Assembly: GCA_963556195.1 (NCBI GenBank)
Contig: OY744519.1
Coordinates: forward strand, 39,334,801 to 39,398,800
DNA length: 64,000 nucleotides
Direction of reading: 5' to 3'
Source of the DNA: Sepiola atlantica
Taxonomy: Eukaryota; Mollusca; Cephalopoda; Sepiida; Sepiolidae
The notes under the pieces were generated by a model. It was not told the origin of the DNA. It saw only the letters and a program-made list of their open reading frames with translations, and made no database searches. The first letter of the stretch is position 1, and every line of letters begins with the position of its first letter. Positions 1 through 13,740 of this stretch are shown here, piece after piece. A program made the translations under genes and the position numbers.

Positions 1-700
1 GAGCCCGAATAAAATGAACGGGAAATAGATCACATAATTCTTAAGAACATATGCCACAATAGTATGTATAGAAAAGACTTAGATTAGCAACATCACTACT
101 GTAATAGAAAGGATGTAGAGAAGAAGAAAGGGTATGGCTAATCAAATTATAGATACGTTTCTGCACCTCATCAGAAACCCTAAAATGAGGCAGAGATTCA
201 CCAGCCCAAATAGTACAACACTACTCCATACATGGATATGTAGAGATAGATAATAGACTCAGGTGTGAGAAAGTGTTTGGAGCAATAGAGAGAACGGACT
301 TTACGTGAAGCAGTAAGAGCACTGGATCTAATTATGAACTCCAAGAAAGATTTGATTAGAGAGAAAGACCATGAAGTTCTAGAGTCGATTTTTTCTCAAG
401 AGCAGATATGTCCATGATAATCTCAGGAGGAAAAGGAACACGCTAACGATTGAAAGACACGTGCTGAATATTAACTGGATTAAATGAAACAAGACATTTC
501 ACACCTAAATCTACAACTGAACCCAGGTCAACCCCTAGATCAGCTGCATAGTTTGACTGATCCGAGGGAGATGGGCGAGAAGCAACGCTAGAATAAAGAG
601 TTGTATATCATCAGCATAGATGTTAATGTTCTAAACAACATTTTCCAGAAGATCATTTATATAAAGAAGAAAAAAGGTTAGATCTGGAATAGAGCCCTTT
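1..700 (-). pseudogene. Jockey/CR1-like LINE reverse transcriptase relic (C-terminal half)
   Basis: Reading the minus strand from about 700 down to 1 gives pieces of a non-LTR retrotransposon RT in shifting frames. Around 690-640 it reads LTFFLLYINDLLENVV, then NIYADDIQLF with the catalytic YADD motif of RT (positions about 635-600). Nearer the window edge it reads YPCMEYCCTIWAGESLPHF and VANLSLFYTYYCGICS, the conserved region after the RT palm in jockey/CR1-type LINEs. Stops and frameshifts separate the blocks, so no active enzyme can be made. The element runs off the left edge. Seen: motifs and breaks. Known: these motifs define the jockey superfamily. The exact clade is inferred. A related but separate copy lies at 45270-47745. 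Confidence 0.8.
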
Positions 701-861
701 GTGAGTTATTGCAAGTCATGGCTTATTAGGACAATGATAATTAAAACGTTTCAAGTATATCCCAAACACATCATTGAGGAATATATCAGCATGCATTTTC
801 TGTAATCAAAATATATAGGACAAAACATTGGGTAAACAAACATTTATTAACTCTGTTTTAG

Positions 862-933
<72 letters not shown>

Positions 934-965
934 TATAATAATAATAATGATAATAATAATAATTA
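862..965. repeat. (TAA)n microsatellite
   Basis: An almost pure run of TAA units with occasional substitutions. It abuts the 5' edge of the LINE fragment that starts near 963, so the reading frame of that fragment opens out of the repeat. Confidence 0.97.
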
Positions 966-1580
966 AATGCAGACTGTGTGGGCAAAGAGACGAAACAGCA
1001 AATCATATAATAAGTGAATATAGCAAACTAGTCCAAAAATACAAGAACAAACATGAGTGTGTGGGGAAAGCAGTACACCGGGAACTGTGCAAACAATTGA
1101 ACTTCGGATACGCAAACAAATGGTACAACCATACACCAGAAACAGTACTGGAAAACGAAACCCACAAAATCATCTGGGACATTGATATACATACAGACAG
1201 ACTCATACAAGCAAAGAAACAGGATGGTATAATAATAAACAAGAAGGCCAAATCTTACAAAATCGTAGACTTCGCCGTTCCAGTAGAAAGACAGAGTGGA
1301 GATCAAAGAAACGGAAAAACGAAGCAAATACACGGAACTAGCCAGAGAATTGAAAGAAATATGGAGCATGAAGAAAGTCAATATAATACCAATAATCGTA
1401 GGAACACTAAGAACAGTCTAAAAAAAACTGGAAAAAACTGGGAGAAATTGGAATCAAAGGGATCATTTAAACTATAGAAATATCTGCAATGTTAAGAAAA
1501 CCCTTTAACTGCGTAAACCGACCAGCATAAGCTACGAAGGGTCACATAAAATCTACAACAGGAAGAACACAAAACCACAG
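963..1580 (+). pseudogene. C-terminal fragment of LINE with CCHC knuckle and restriction-like endonuclease (R2/R4-like)
   Basis: The frame from 947 to 1477 begins with a zinc-knuckle-like block CRLCGQRDETANHIISEY; the last cysteine expected after ISE is tyrosine. It continues through KQLNFGYANKWYNHTPETVL and LENETHKIIWDIDIHTDRLI into KKQDGIIINKKAKSYKIVDF followed by AVP. That resembles the RPD...D core of the restriction-like endonuclease (RLE) at the C-terminus of R2/R4/Dong-type LINEs, with RPD replaced by KQD. From about 1310 the frame slips: a neighbouring frame continues the family sequence as NIIPIIVGTLRTV then a stop, and another as GIKGIIQTIE-like sequence with a stop. This is a 5'-truncated, frameshifted copy; the zinc knuckle is damaged and the endonuclease probably dead. 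Clade assignment is inferred from domain order (CCHC then RLE). Confidence 0.72.
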
Positions 1581-1734
1581 AAAGAACAGCACATCACAAA
1601 GGAACAGAAACATCACTTCATGAGTGCCCACCCCCAATAAATTACATCGGCCTCAGCTGACACGACACAAAAATGAACCAATAAACAGGATTAGCAACAA
1701 ACACCATAAGCTCCTTCCCTCCTCCACCCCCCAA

Positions 1735-1945
1735 ATAATTTAAACACATATAAAAAGATAAGACAATAAAAAATAAAATATGATGAAAAAATCAAATTTT
1801 AAAAAGTAATCAAAAATAATAAAAAAATAAATACAATTGAAAAAAATGGAAAAATAAAATAAATAAATAAATAGATTAAAAAAATAAAAACAAAATAAAT
1901 GATCAAAATAAATAAAATAATACATAAATAAAAAATAAAAAATGG
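1735..1945. repeat. A-rich (AAATAAA)n low-complexity tract
   Basis: Runs of AAATA/AAATAAAT on the plus strand with no coding signal. It may be an expanded LINE poly-A tail, because it follows the LINE fragment ending near 1640; that link is inference. Confidence 0.7.
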
Positions 1946-2272
1946 CACCAGCATAGGGTCAAGAAGGATGAGAAGACAGAGAAGGGACAGCACAAACCAG
2001 ACCTCCACTGGAAGTGCAGAGAGTCTTGGGACCTTGGGGAGCCTTATTGCCACCCAAATTCCAGAGAAGACCAATTGTTTTTAACAGCGAGAAATCAATG
2101 GGAAACAGCTGTTGCGATGCTGCAAGGTTATTTGCGGTGGCTATCGAAAAGAGGTGGAGGATACTGGAAATCTGGGGAGACTTATTGTCACTCAGACTTC
2201 ATGGAATACGCCAGGTTGTCGGTGAGAAATCCCTGATGACCTGTGCGAGAACTCCTAGTGAGTACAAATAAT
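1945..2272 (+). pseudogene. Extreme 3' end of an RLE-type LINE, internally duplicated
   Basis: The frame 2014-2271 contains WRILEIWGDLLSLRLHGIRQ, which matches the terminal segment (about LRRVLETWGDLLSLRLQ) I associate with the same RLE LINE family as the fragment at 963-1580. The first part, QRVLGPWGALLPPKFQRRP, looks like a diverged second version of that segment, so the tail may be two repeat units. There is no start or upstream enzyme. Likely remnant LINE tail, not a gene. Confidence 0.4.
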
Positions 2273-2439
2273 AACAATGTTTAAGGTTGTAACAGCTGGT
2301 TTGGTCAGTGGTGATAAGTGTTTATAAAATGCTCAGATATGACGTGCGTCTCAAATAACATTTGACATCTAAATCTAGCTCCTCGCCTGCTCGCGTAGCT
2401 TATATATAATCATGTAAGAAGTGCTTCTACTAACAGGAT

Positions 2440-5400
2440 AAGGGTCGAAACCGCGTCACTGGCACAATAACCAGTTGCTTCATGTAGGTAGAGCTTGTCA
2501 GCCACATAAGGCAGTTAATCTAGAGGAAGGTAAGACATTTAGTCTAAACCTTCTTTGACTGGTGGCATACCGACTCATAGGCAAGGTTTGAGGAGCAACA
2601 ATCCTGAGTTGATCACTGTCAGTTTTACGTTCCTACAACCTGGTTCTATCAACTTCGTGTTACAACGTTGCTGCCAAATAGAACACACTTGATGTTCATT
2701 TCAATACATCAGTTACATAGAGATGGTTATGGGCTACATGGGCAATATGCTTTCACCCAAATCACACCGGCCAGCATCCAACAGCACTAAAGGAACAAAC
2801 CTACAGCCTACAACCTGAAGTAGATACTCCAGCTTCGCCAGAGTCGCGGATACAATACGGTAAACAATTGCTATCGGTTATAAGCCATCGCTCGACTGGC
2901 GTAAAGCGCGGGGCCGAAGATTGTTCCTAACTGTGTGAGAAAGTTCTCAGATGTAAACAAACAGCGGCTGTCCGAATGCAGCTGGGAAGCCTCCAGCAAG
3001 TAAGGTTCTGCTCTATTACATCTGGCTTACTTCATCGGGTGAATGCGGATTAAGAGGCATCCGAAACTGTAAATGCCGCACCAGGAAACTAAAAAAACAA
3101 CACAAAAAAACTAATTTGAAACTGGGATGTTGAAACGTCCGAGCAATGATAACCGTCCTTTTTGTAAACCCTCCGGAAATTGACATCTCTAGGAAGACAG
3201 ATTTCATAAACGACCAGCTAATGAGAGTCGATGTATACAGTGCCACCCTATAGGAAATGCGCATCGCAGACTCTGGAACACTTAAAGAGAATGATTACAC
3301 ATTCTATTGGCAGGTTAAAGGCTCAAACAAGTCAAGTTTACTTGGAGTAGGCTTCGCAGTGAGAACCCTACTGCTGCCTATGGTAGAACCATGAAGCAAT
3401 GGTACAGTACGAATCCTCACTGTTCGCACTAACACTACGGCAGGACAGTATCCTTGTCAGTGTGTATGCTCCAGCAATATTCATCATCACGGGCGTAAAG
3501 AACGAGTTCTACGAGAGCACTGCCTCCATCATCAATAGCATCCCAATCGAAGAACACCTCGTTCACGTGGATTACTCTAATGCCAGAATGGGCGCAGATA
3601 ATAAATCACTGCCCTTCTGCCTGGGGCAGTTTAAGGTGTTCAGAATGAACCAGTACGATCAAGAATTTTTGAAGCGTTGCACATACTACGTATTGAGCAT
3701 CAAACAATCTTATTACATGACTAAGCCTCAGTAAAGATCGTTTGACAACACAAACGGTCAAAACACTAGCATCAGTTGGACCTATCAAGAACTTTCTCAA
3801 TACCCGCTTTACGACAGTGCACATATCACTCCCTGGTCTACTGCAAGATCAGGCGGCTACCAAAGATGTTCCACCTCGCCAAAAACAAAAAAATAACTCC
3901 ACATCGATTTCAGCAAGATATCCTAACTAAAACATGTCGAGCAGTTTGCAGTTCGTCGCCGCTTGGAGATTCTGCCACGGCCTAATGGGTAAGGCTGCGG
4001 GGCACTATATAGCGCGCTGTCCAGACCATATTTGAGCCAAAGGAGCCGCTAGTGCTTAGATCAAGCGGTCCCCCAGCGGAAGAGACTTTGGGGTTCTCAA
4101 AACTACAAGAAACCCAGCTCAGCGGACCGGCAGGTACTATGCCAACGTGTATTGACAGAGCTAAGCGAGAAAATCAAGACAGCTAACATTAGAGATGTAC
4201 GAGTGAATCAATAAAACACTTAGAGCAGTAAAAAACAGTACGACTTCCTTCAAATCCTCCACTGAGAAAGTGATCACAGGCAGTTCCGCGCAGATAGAGA
4301 GTCAGAGGAACACTGTTTTGTCCTCTACACCAGACATAAAACTGTGCTCTCCTTAGTTCTTGACGTCATTGAGTGTTACTAAACACGGAGGAGCATGACA
4401 TGGGGCCAGCCGTAGTAAGCCTGAGTAAAACCAATAATACTTTTACATCCAGCAATTCTTTATGTAGAGATAGAATTATTACATACCTGATCGGACACTG
4501 CAAGAATACTCTTCTACTTTGTCTGCACAAAGTACTCTGCCATTGCTGACATAAGAGAATTATACAACAGGACATGATGCACGCAAGATCATGACCCTCT
4601 ACAAACATACCGGTGTTAAAAACGACTGTAACAACTACCGAGGCATTTCTTTACTCAGCATAATCGGCAAAGTAGTTGCTCGGATCTCCTTGATCCATCT
4701 GCAGAAGCTGGCAGAACTTTTCTACCTCGATTCACAGGGCGGGTTTCGAGCAAAAGATCAACTGTAGACATGATCTATTCCATCTGTTAACTCAAAAAAC
4801 GTGCAGAGAAAGCTAATGTCCCTGTATGTCGCTTTCATATGACATTTGACTTTGTCATCAGAGGCGGCGTGTTACGATACTCCGGATGATTTGATGTCAA
4901 CAAAAACTGCAGTGGATAATGGAGTCTTTCGACACCTGCATTAAGTGAATAATCTAATTCTGCGGGAGTTGTTCCAACCCCTTCAGCATCTGCAGCGGAG
5001 CCAGGCTGAGGTTCTGTCCCCACACTTTTCAGGATTTTCCTGGCTGTCTTCATGAAGCACGCAGATGGCACTAACTGGGGAAATATATCTGCATGTCAGA
5101 TCAGACGGTGTAAAATTCAACTTTGCCTGCTTAAAAAGCATTAAAGTCATGACAAAGAAACGTTCTCATCAGAGGCATGCTGTTTGCTGACCAGACAGCA
5201 GGAACTGAAGGCACTGCTGTACTATTTCTCACAGGCATGCTAAATTACAGGCTTACAATTAGCCTGAAGAAAATAAAAACAAACGCCCTATGACAATACA
5301 CTGAGGTAGCACATGGTGTTCATATGGATGGCTATTAAATCGATGTCGTTCACAAATTAACGTATCTTGCCTCCACCATAGCGATAACCTCCCGTTCGAT

Positions 5401-6110
5401 GTTGAATTCAACATGAGGATGAGCAAAACAACTACGACGGTTGTTCGCCTCAGGTTTAGCCTCTGGAGGAACCCTCATCTGATCATAAAGAATAGGATGA
5501 CAGTACGCTGCTGTACGGCAGCGATGCGTCGACTACCTACGTCAAGCAGGAGCACCTAAACACCTGCAAATTAGGGAGCCTCCGCCGCACCATTGGCGTA
5601 ATTTTACAGGATAAGGTGCCAACCACAGAGGTCCTGTTTTGCATTGCTCCCCTGCATGTACTACCTTCTATGCACAATACGCTGGTTTTGTCATGTCTAC
5701 CGCATGAAGCATGAGCGAATTCCAAAATACATCCTGTATGGAGAACTGGCATCTGGGAAGATGTTCACCGGTCACCTCGCAGATCTTATTCAAATATGTG
5801 AAGCGTAGCACGAAGGCAATCGCCATCTGTAATGTAGTCGTGAGACAGCGTTTCATATGACTGCTCAAGATAGAGAGGAACCCTTGAATCAACATCTGAA
5901 AGCAAACGATAAGAAGCTGCTGCTGCGGAGAAGTGTGCACGGAGAAAATAGAGAACCAATGCTAACAGTCTGGGAATCACACATGTTTTGGATCGTTGCG
6001 ACAAACACTGCCACTTCCCTATTAGTATATTCGGCCACAAGCACCAATTTTCATCCGAGCAAACAGCCAGTAAAACAATGGTAAATATGCATCACTAATG
6101 GTCGACCTTG
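2440..6110 (+). pseudogene. Degenerate RTE-type LINE: endonuclease, reverse transcriptase and C-terminal domain
   Basis: A nearly complete but dead RTE-class non-LTR retrotransposon. About 2440-3060 looks like its non-coding 5' region. Endonuclease (APE-like), about 3110-3990: ADSGTLKENDYTFYWQ at 3267-3315, GVGFAVRTLLL, SVYAPA, then EEHLVHVDYSNARMGAD (the family has GDFNARVGAD, so the catalytic D-N pair is altered to YSNAR), and YHSLVYCKIRRLPKMFHLAK. RT, about 4580-5260: IMTLYKHTGVKNDCNNYRGI, SLLSIIGKVVARI and DSQGGFRAKDQL, then MLFADQ..G where FADD is expected. C-terminal region, about 5330-6085: LTYLAST, LRRTIGVILQDKVPTTEVL, and ILYGELASG-like sequence split by frameshifts. Stops and indels occur throughout. 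Usual length for such elements is 3-4 kb, so this copy is close to full length. No poly-A is evident at the 3' end. Confidence 0.85.
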
Positions 6111-7165
6111 ACCGATGTAGGCTTTTTCAATAATAATCGAAAGTAATTTAAATTTTACATTTGTATGCAGATACGTTTCGTGTGAAAAATGAGAAGACAG
6201 AAAAAGAGGCATCGAGAACTAGCATATGAACCAGCCATCTCTCGGGGTCGACCGAACGATATGCATACAGACATCTCACTCATTCCGTTGTATATCTGCT
6301 CATATTTCTTACACGTCTCTTGTTAGGGTTCTACCTATAACGTGTTTTAACGACCATAGTATATATTCTATCTGATTACAACCCACTACTTTTTAAACAA
6401 CAGTGCTAAACATTTTGTATTTTATGAGAGGCACGGTTAATTAAATCCACGATTCTGGAATTAAACAAAGATAATCACAAAGTTAAAAAAGAGTCGTACA
6501 GATTTCTTATATGTGTTTCCAAACGAGGACTCTCTTAATCGGGATGGCAATTATCAGTTAACTGTCAACTTCCTCTAACCGTGCAGTTTTTAGTCATTAT
6601 TGTCGCAGCTTTTAAGCCAAACGAACATTTGTCTCAATGGTTCGGCTTTTAATGGATTAGTTGCAAAACCGAACAAATGTTATCTGTTAGAATATCTTTC
6701 CCGTCCTTCTATCAACGACCTTTGTCTATGAACAAAGCCAATGCCCTAAACGAACTTTATTCCTAAATCGTATTAAAACTAAATTCGATATGTATGTCAG
6801 TAAATTACATTTTTCTGCTCGACATATGTAATGTTCTCTCTTTCAAAGATGCGCATTGTATATTCTATGGGAACAGGTGTATTTCGTAATTAAGAATTCA
6901 TGTTTTCTCTGTTATGTTCTTTGTTTTACATCTATGTATCTTCATGTCATAACGTATGAATGTTACCTTCTATCGGCGTTTCTAATAAGCAGCGGTATCA
7001 CGTAATAAATGCTTAATGTTATTGTCTACATTTTCGTGACATATGTAGAGAATTATATAACCCCCACCACGTCTACAACTATTTAGTGATTAAATATAAA
7101 TTATTTTTAGTTATACAACAAAAAAGAATACACATATCATATCTTCAGTAGAAGTAGTAGTAGCA
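6111..7165. other. No gene recognised
   Basis: Unique-looking AT-rich sequence with no long frame, repeat or RNA signature that I can support. Confidence 0.6.
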
Positions 7166-7169
7166 CAGT

Positions 7170-7500
7170 AGTAAGTGTGGTTTAGTCGCCAATTGAGTTA
7201 ACCCCATTTGCAAATTGGCTGTTTGGAGTCTCTAATCGCTAGATGGTCTTAGTTGGGAGTCAATTTGCATAGGGGTCGATTTATCTATATTAGAACTGAA
7301 GTATTTGGATTGAAGAGGGATATTGTTCAGTGAGCAGAGTGAAGTGCAGAGAGAAAGAGGTGAGGTTGGCAGTTTGCAGTTAGTGGAGCATTAGTCTTTT
7401 ATTTTTCAATAAGCCTTCTCTTACGGATAGACCAGAGTAGGACAAGTCATGTTAGTGCCAGTATAGGGCGTGCATATAAATGGTGTTGTAGAAGTATTGT
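7170..7500 (+). mobile_element. Candidate solo LTR with tRNA-Leu-like primer binding site
   Basis: A block of more balanced composition starts near 7177 (TGTGGTTTAGTCGCC). It contains a TTTTCAATAAG polyadenylation-like stretch near 7404 and ends just before TGGTGTTGTAGAAGT at 7481. That last string resembles TGGTGTCAGAAGTGGG, the primer binding site complementary to tRNA-Leu used by many Ty3/gypsy elements. No gag-pol follows and I did not find a second LTR. Low confidence; it could be unrelated sequence. Confidence 0.22.
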
Positions 7501-8755
7501 AAATGGATGTTTCAGTAGTATATGTATTATAAGCGTTGTCTCTAAATTTACTTTCACGAAGCCTCTGGGTAAAGGGAGTAATTTATCACGCTAAATCCGT
7601 AGCTATCAATAAAATACTTGAGTAGCCTATCAATTATGAATTCTTACTTAGCATTTTAGCTAGAAACAAAGTGTAGTATATATTCTCATCCTATATTTCA
7701 CGTGTTCTTTTCTTCTGAGGAAAGTGTTACTTTTGTTCAACTCTAGAGTACCTCTTTTGTAGAGATTGATTTTACTCGCATAAATATCGACCTTGTTTCT
7801 AATTCAGCATTCGTATTGAAGCAACTAAATAGAGACTATCAGGTATGACTATGAAATAACAGCTGTCCGTTTACTTTGCTTATATATTATTGTTTATGAG
7901 CGTCGGGAATTTCATTTTTCTATTTGTCTTAAGAAAAGTCGGATGAGTAGTAGTGCGGGTTGAGATTGTGCAACCGTTCCTCACTATCGTTTGAACGCAG
8001 AATCCTTCTTTCAGAAGATAGCCATTATCTCTTCAGGCAAATACGAAGTCGTAGTTGCAGTATTTCTAAATGTGAGATACGTTACTAGGCATAAGTGTAG
8101 ACATGACCGCACCATGTCATGAATATTCCTAACAACTAGTCAAGAGAATGAAATCAATTTTATATAGCTAATGTTTTATGCATGAAATACAGACAAGGTA
8201 AGGCCGTTGCAGATATTAGGATAGTTTGTGGAGAAAGCAGTCACGTATTATTAATGACCATAAAGACATATGGGTAATATGAGTCGAGAACCAATTATTT
8301 AAAAAGAAAGATAACATCGTCAACAATTAATAATTTAAATATGTTATCTATAAAAATACAAACCACATTCTGCAAGACTAAACCAAAGAAACCTGCGGAT
8401 GATTTGAATTGCAAAGCTGTTTAACAAATAAGTGTCCAGACACTGATCTGAGACTGAAACGGAGTCCGGATATTCAGATAAACAGAAGTTATTCATATAT
8501 GCCTTATAAAAAGGCGTAATATAATACAGATAGTTGTTGTTAAATGAATAAACTCATCCTAAGTGAACAAATTAAGGTGTATACTAGGGGGAGTTTGAAT
8601 TACCTACTAGACACTATCCTCGAGTGTCGTCGGTCTCTCTGTATAAGGGTTTGTCAGGACAACCTGACATGAGGATACTTACCCCTACAAGTAAATCCTG
8701 ACAATATTCAAAATTACATAGTATCCGCAGCACACATAAGATCCCCTCATACGAG
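7501..8755. other. No gene recognised
   Basis: AT-rich sequence without supported frames. From about 8570 composition becomes more balanced, leading into the small palindrome at 8761. Confidence 0.5.
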
Positions 8756-8760
8756 GAATA

Positions 8761-8785
8761 GTGATGTTACTTCAAGTAACATCAC
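8761..8785. repeat. Perfect 25-bp hairpin (12-bp arms, 1-nt loop)
   Basis: GTGATGTTACTT is followed by a single C and its exact reverse complement AAGTAACATCAC. It is not followed by a T-run and has no neighbouring gene, so a terminator role is not supported. Confidence 0.9.
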
Positions 8786-11700
8786 GTAGCTGGATACTCC
8801 ACCAGACTAGATGAATTATAGTCCTGGAATCCGATAAGACCCACAAGAAAGATATACTGTGACATACTTGACTAATCAGTTTGAGAGAGAAGCATTTTAT
8901 TATTATTCTTAACTTTTTTACTAATTCAATGTTTGAGAAATAAAAGAGAATTTAAATAGAATATTCGGGTATCTATATATCTCATATAGAGATAAAGTGT
9001 TAGCCCCAGGAAGGGGCCCCTTGATTTCTGAGAACTTCGACTGAAGCAAAATGAAGCATTAAAGGTAAATTTAAGTTAGTTATGTACAGTATTTTATTTC
9101 GACGTGTAAATTTCAGAATGTTGATAATGAGCATTGTGAAAGACAGGGATGACATATAGCAAGTTCTGACTGGTCGCATGTAAATGAAAATAGTTATTTA
9201 TGTTTAATAAGTTGATGATACAAAACCCTAGTTACAGGTTGCTGTGAAGACTCTTTGCTTATTGGGAACCTGAGCATAGAAACCTGAGTGTTAAGTCTAA
9301 GAATGTATAGCACAACAAAACTGCCGTAAAAGTTTTGTGAAACGAATGTTATAAATGCTTCCAGACACAATGAAAGACGAAATAAAATACTAAGACCTAT
9401 AACCTAGTGACACGTGTAACTCTAATTTACGACGCGAAGATGATAATGTCGAATACGTATAAATAACATTTCAGAAAGTCATTTTTTGTATATTGAATTT
9501 AAATGAGTGTAAATGTCAATGAGAAAATAGTACGCCGACTTATTTTCAGATTGTCCGTCTGTGGTATCGTAGCTTGCCTAGGCAGATCTTAGAGTCACAT
9601 CATGTGCACCCTTAGCTTCTCATAAACAACAGCTGAAACTAGTGTCGGCATGTTACAATTAGTTGCCTTAATGTATAGCAATATAGTAATAGCAATCGTA
9701 TATATATTGATGTTTTGCTGGGTTTTTTTTGCTTGAATAATGAAAGCAACTAAAATCAACACCAAATGCCACTTTTTTCTAATGTTGTTTTGTTTTCACA
9801 GCAACTGCACCTAGACGAACTGTGCCTTTTTGATCAAACACAGTGATGTATGTGGTAGCGCGTCGAAAACAGAAGTCCGTTCGCTCTGACGTCAAACACT
9901 TAAGAATAAGAATATTTTTTTTGCACGAACTTTCATCCATTAGGCAAAATCCAATACACGTCAGTGTGACATCTAACTCTACCTTTAATCAAAACTATTT
10001 TTCTAACTTCACGTAACCTTACATGAAAATGTCTGTTTTGATATTATGTTTACACACAACGCCTTATGCAGCTTCAGTATGTCTCTGAATACAAATGGGT
10101 GAATTTTATCTTCAGCTGGCTGAACTAAGGTGTAAATTATCGAATCGTCCTCTTCAGAACAAGGCTTATCTGAATGATGGGTGCTTTTTTTTAATTCCCG
10201 TACGTTGGGAAATAGTTTAGATGATTTACGGATGCGTAATAAATAAGGGAAAGGACATCCTGGATCATCTAAGCCGCGGGAGTGGCTTATTCCTTACATA
10301 AGGTACGAATACTCAGAAAAAACATAGCGGAGGCTACAAGGACTGTGTGCGTTTTGACTTGTTGCTTTCGTAATATGTCTACGCCCACACTGTGTTAAAA
10401 TATTCGCAGAACTGTAGGTGTTTAAATAACTCGGTCGGAGGGGTGGGTAACTTGTCATTCAGCAATTTCTGTCTGTCTTGGCTCGATATATAAAGAACAT
10501 TTTATAGTTTTTGTGTGCCTGAACTAAGTTGTTAAAAAGCACGTATAGCGCAAGTACTAATACATGTTTGGTATTTAAAAGTATACTTCATAACATCTTA
10601 ACAAGCATGTTGTTCATTATTTAACCAAAATATAAAATAGGTTTAGACCGCCACGTTCTACATTCTTTTCTCATCAATTGTCTTTCCATACTGGCTATCT
10701 GATGCATACCTCCGCTCTCAGGGGTGGCCCCACGTCTTACAGGTAACACTCATATACGCGACTCTCCCCACTAGCTTTCTCTTTTCCCAACTGACGTCAC
10801 GTCCGTTTTTAGTACACGAAAGGGGCGAGAAAACGTTTTAATGCACTCGCTGACCCGTAGGCATGTGTAGGTGTCATCATCGGCCCATGAATTAAAATTA
10901 CGAAGCTAGAAAACGCACATACTTACTATCTAACATTTTTACATCAGAGCAATCTCTCAGACAAAGATCGTGTCGGATGTGTACTTCAACGTCGGTTATG
11001 CAAATATTGTAGTTTAAAACCCCTGCACCTCGTTACATGTGCGGGATGATACCTCAAAGTATTTATAAACAAATAGCATGGTTAGTCGCCGTTTGTCATG
11101 GTTTCATACAAACACAAGAAACCCCTTCGACTTAAACTCACTCTTCTACCTATATATCTGAACTTATCTTGAGAAAGTATAGTGACGCAGTAGTGAATGA
11201 TATCTGAAAAAATTAACTTCGAATAAAGAAGGTTATTTATTTTGTATAAAACAGTGTTGTCATTATTACGTCGTTACAAAAGGAAAACGGAATATACATT
11301 CAATAGAAAAAGTAATAACGTTTACTGTAGGTCGTAGAAAGTGTTGTGAACTTAGATTATTATCTGATTGTATATTGATGCTGGAGTCAGCATTCTCAAC
11401 CAATCGATCATTTGTTGGAAAATGCGCAGTTCTTCTTACTGATAGAAATGGCTGCATTGAAATGTAATATTATAATCTAAAGTAGCTATAGCTAGCCATG
11501 GGTGGTGCTTCCGCCTCTCTGTGAATCGGTTTGTCGATTTGATATTGTGTTAATATCTCAGAACTACTGATTAAATACCCACTTGTTCGATTAGTAATAA
11601 CACATTTATTTTTCCTTTAAAATATACCAAAAAGTAATGTCCTCTATTTACAACGAATTGCGGTAAGAATTTCTTGTAAGTCATTCATTATCCTAACATA

Positions 11701-13735
11701 TGTATATTCAACAAAGTTCATTAGATTATTTGAATGATTGAGGAAATTAAATATCAAACCGTAAATCGATAGATTGTCCGTGTACATCGACGCTCTAGGA
11801 ACACTTTTTTGTATATAGAGCAATGAGTATTTGAATTTTACGGACATACATTTAAATATTATATAAATATCAACAAAAACTTCAGAAGACGAAGAAAAGC
11901 GTGACAAAATCCTGGTCACTTCTGAAGAACAATTATATTCATGTAAATTAAAATTAACATCATTTAAAAAAATTGTATTTAAACGGCTTCTGAATTGTTA
12001 TTATTCTAATATTATTCACGTATTAATGTTTCTAAGTGAACGTCATAGCTCTCTATTTACAAGTCCGCTACATGCCCCTCGTTCACAAATCCATAATCTT
12101 TTATTAATAACTTCAATACTACCATACGATAAACCTCAAATAATAAGAAAAAAGAAGTGTAACACATTTCTAGTCATATCTAAAAAAAAAACACTTCGTT
12201 ATAAACATTAGGATTAAAGAAAAAATGATAGCATTGAAAAAGCTTCTGATGTTTAATTATTTTAATATTTTAAATATAGCAATGTTTCTAGGTTAGCACA
12301 TATGTTTCCAACTATAATTATTATTTGTATTTGTTTACTAAATGTACTCTTTGAGAAAATGCTTAGCCTTATTTCAGTAACGAATATTTACATTTATTTA
12401 GAATGTTAGGGCACTTGTTTAGTTTCGAATAGGACTGAATCTTAACAATATAAAATCAGTGTATACGTAATAACAACGACTTTAAACATGATATCAACTT
12501 CTGACGGAGTTGACAAAGCAAATCGTCAGAAAGGGCTCATGCTTAGATCATCGGGGAGTTTTGGATTTAAACATCATTCTACTCCTACCATGCCCTATAA
12601 GAGAGTTTTGGTCACTGACACATTAAACCCTAACAGATAATGACGTGTGTATAACATAGTTAGGCGTAGACCACATTCAGTAGCACTGATGGGTTTATGC
12701 GGAGTAAGAAGTGCCCTCTGACGTATTGCCTATGTTAAAATGTCCTAGTAACCTTTAAATTTTAGTATAGTTTAATAACTGCGAAAGAACATCATCTGAA
12801 CAACGTACTGCAGTAGCTAAGCAACATATAGTTCCTGTTGTAGGGTAGCATGATTGTGTTTATGCCCAAACATTAGAAGGGAAGTAATATTTGAAATTTA
12901 TGAAAGAACAAATGTGTGGCTTTTTAAATCCAGGAGGAAATACGCAAAAGAGACCGTTAACAGTTAATTTACACTCCGGGTAACTTAGCCGGACACGTAA
13001 ATATTCACTAGTTGATTAGAGCGCATCAGACGTACAGGAATATACAAATCCCCTCCAAAAAGATGAACCAATGCCTTGGTAGATTATTATAACCTTTGCA
13101 TATTGTAGTTGATTCTAATAAACACTATAACGTTGTAGTTATTTATGTCGTAACAGTAATCCGAAGTATTTTTTGCACTATAAAAAATTGGAAACAGTGT
13201 AGAGACGACAGGCAACACAAATGATTTTTTTCCGAAAACAGGTGGTAACGCTTCTGATGGTAACATCATGTACCTTTGAAATTGTTTTGAATGATAAAAT
13301 TATGGTCGAAAGAACCGAAACAATATTTTTCAGATTATGTCATCTCGGATTAGTCAGCAATCTCTCAAAACCTAACCCCACTAAAAAGGGATTGTGATTT
13401 CAAACAAGCAGATCTACCGTGAATGTTATCGTTTAAAGATAAAACAAATACTTAAATATAAAATTAAGAAAGTGTCGGTTACGCACATTTGTCTAGAAAT
13501 AAGTTCGAATGTAAGGAAATTAAATGTCCTAACATGTAAGGAAACAATGAAAAAAGAAAAAAATATATCTAAAAACGAAAAAAGAAACAAAACTGTTAAG
13601 AATGGGTGCTAAGAAAGAAAAGAAGAAAGAAAGTAAAAGTGAGCATGGACAGAGTTTTAAGAAAATACAAAAAGAAATTTAAAGTGTCAATTGGTAAAGC
13701 AAAAGGGGAACACGTGATATAAATGATAAGCCTAC
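8786..13735. other. No gene recognised
   Basis: About 5 kb of AT-rich sequence. The longest open frames (for example 11644-11919 minus, 91 codons, and 13394-13612 plus, Lys/Asn-rich) show no domain, no family resemblance and composition expected of AT-rich noise. I see no RNA gene or transposon motif here. Confidence 0.55.
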
Positions 13736-13740
13736 TATTT

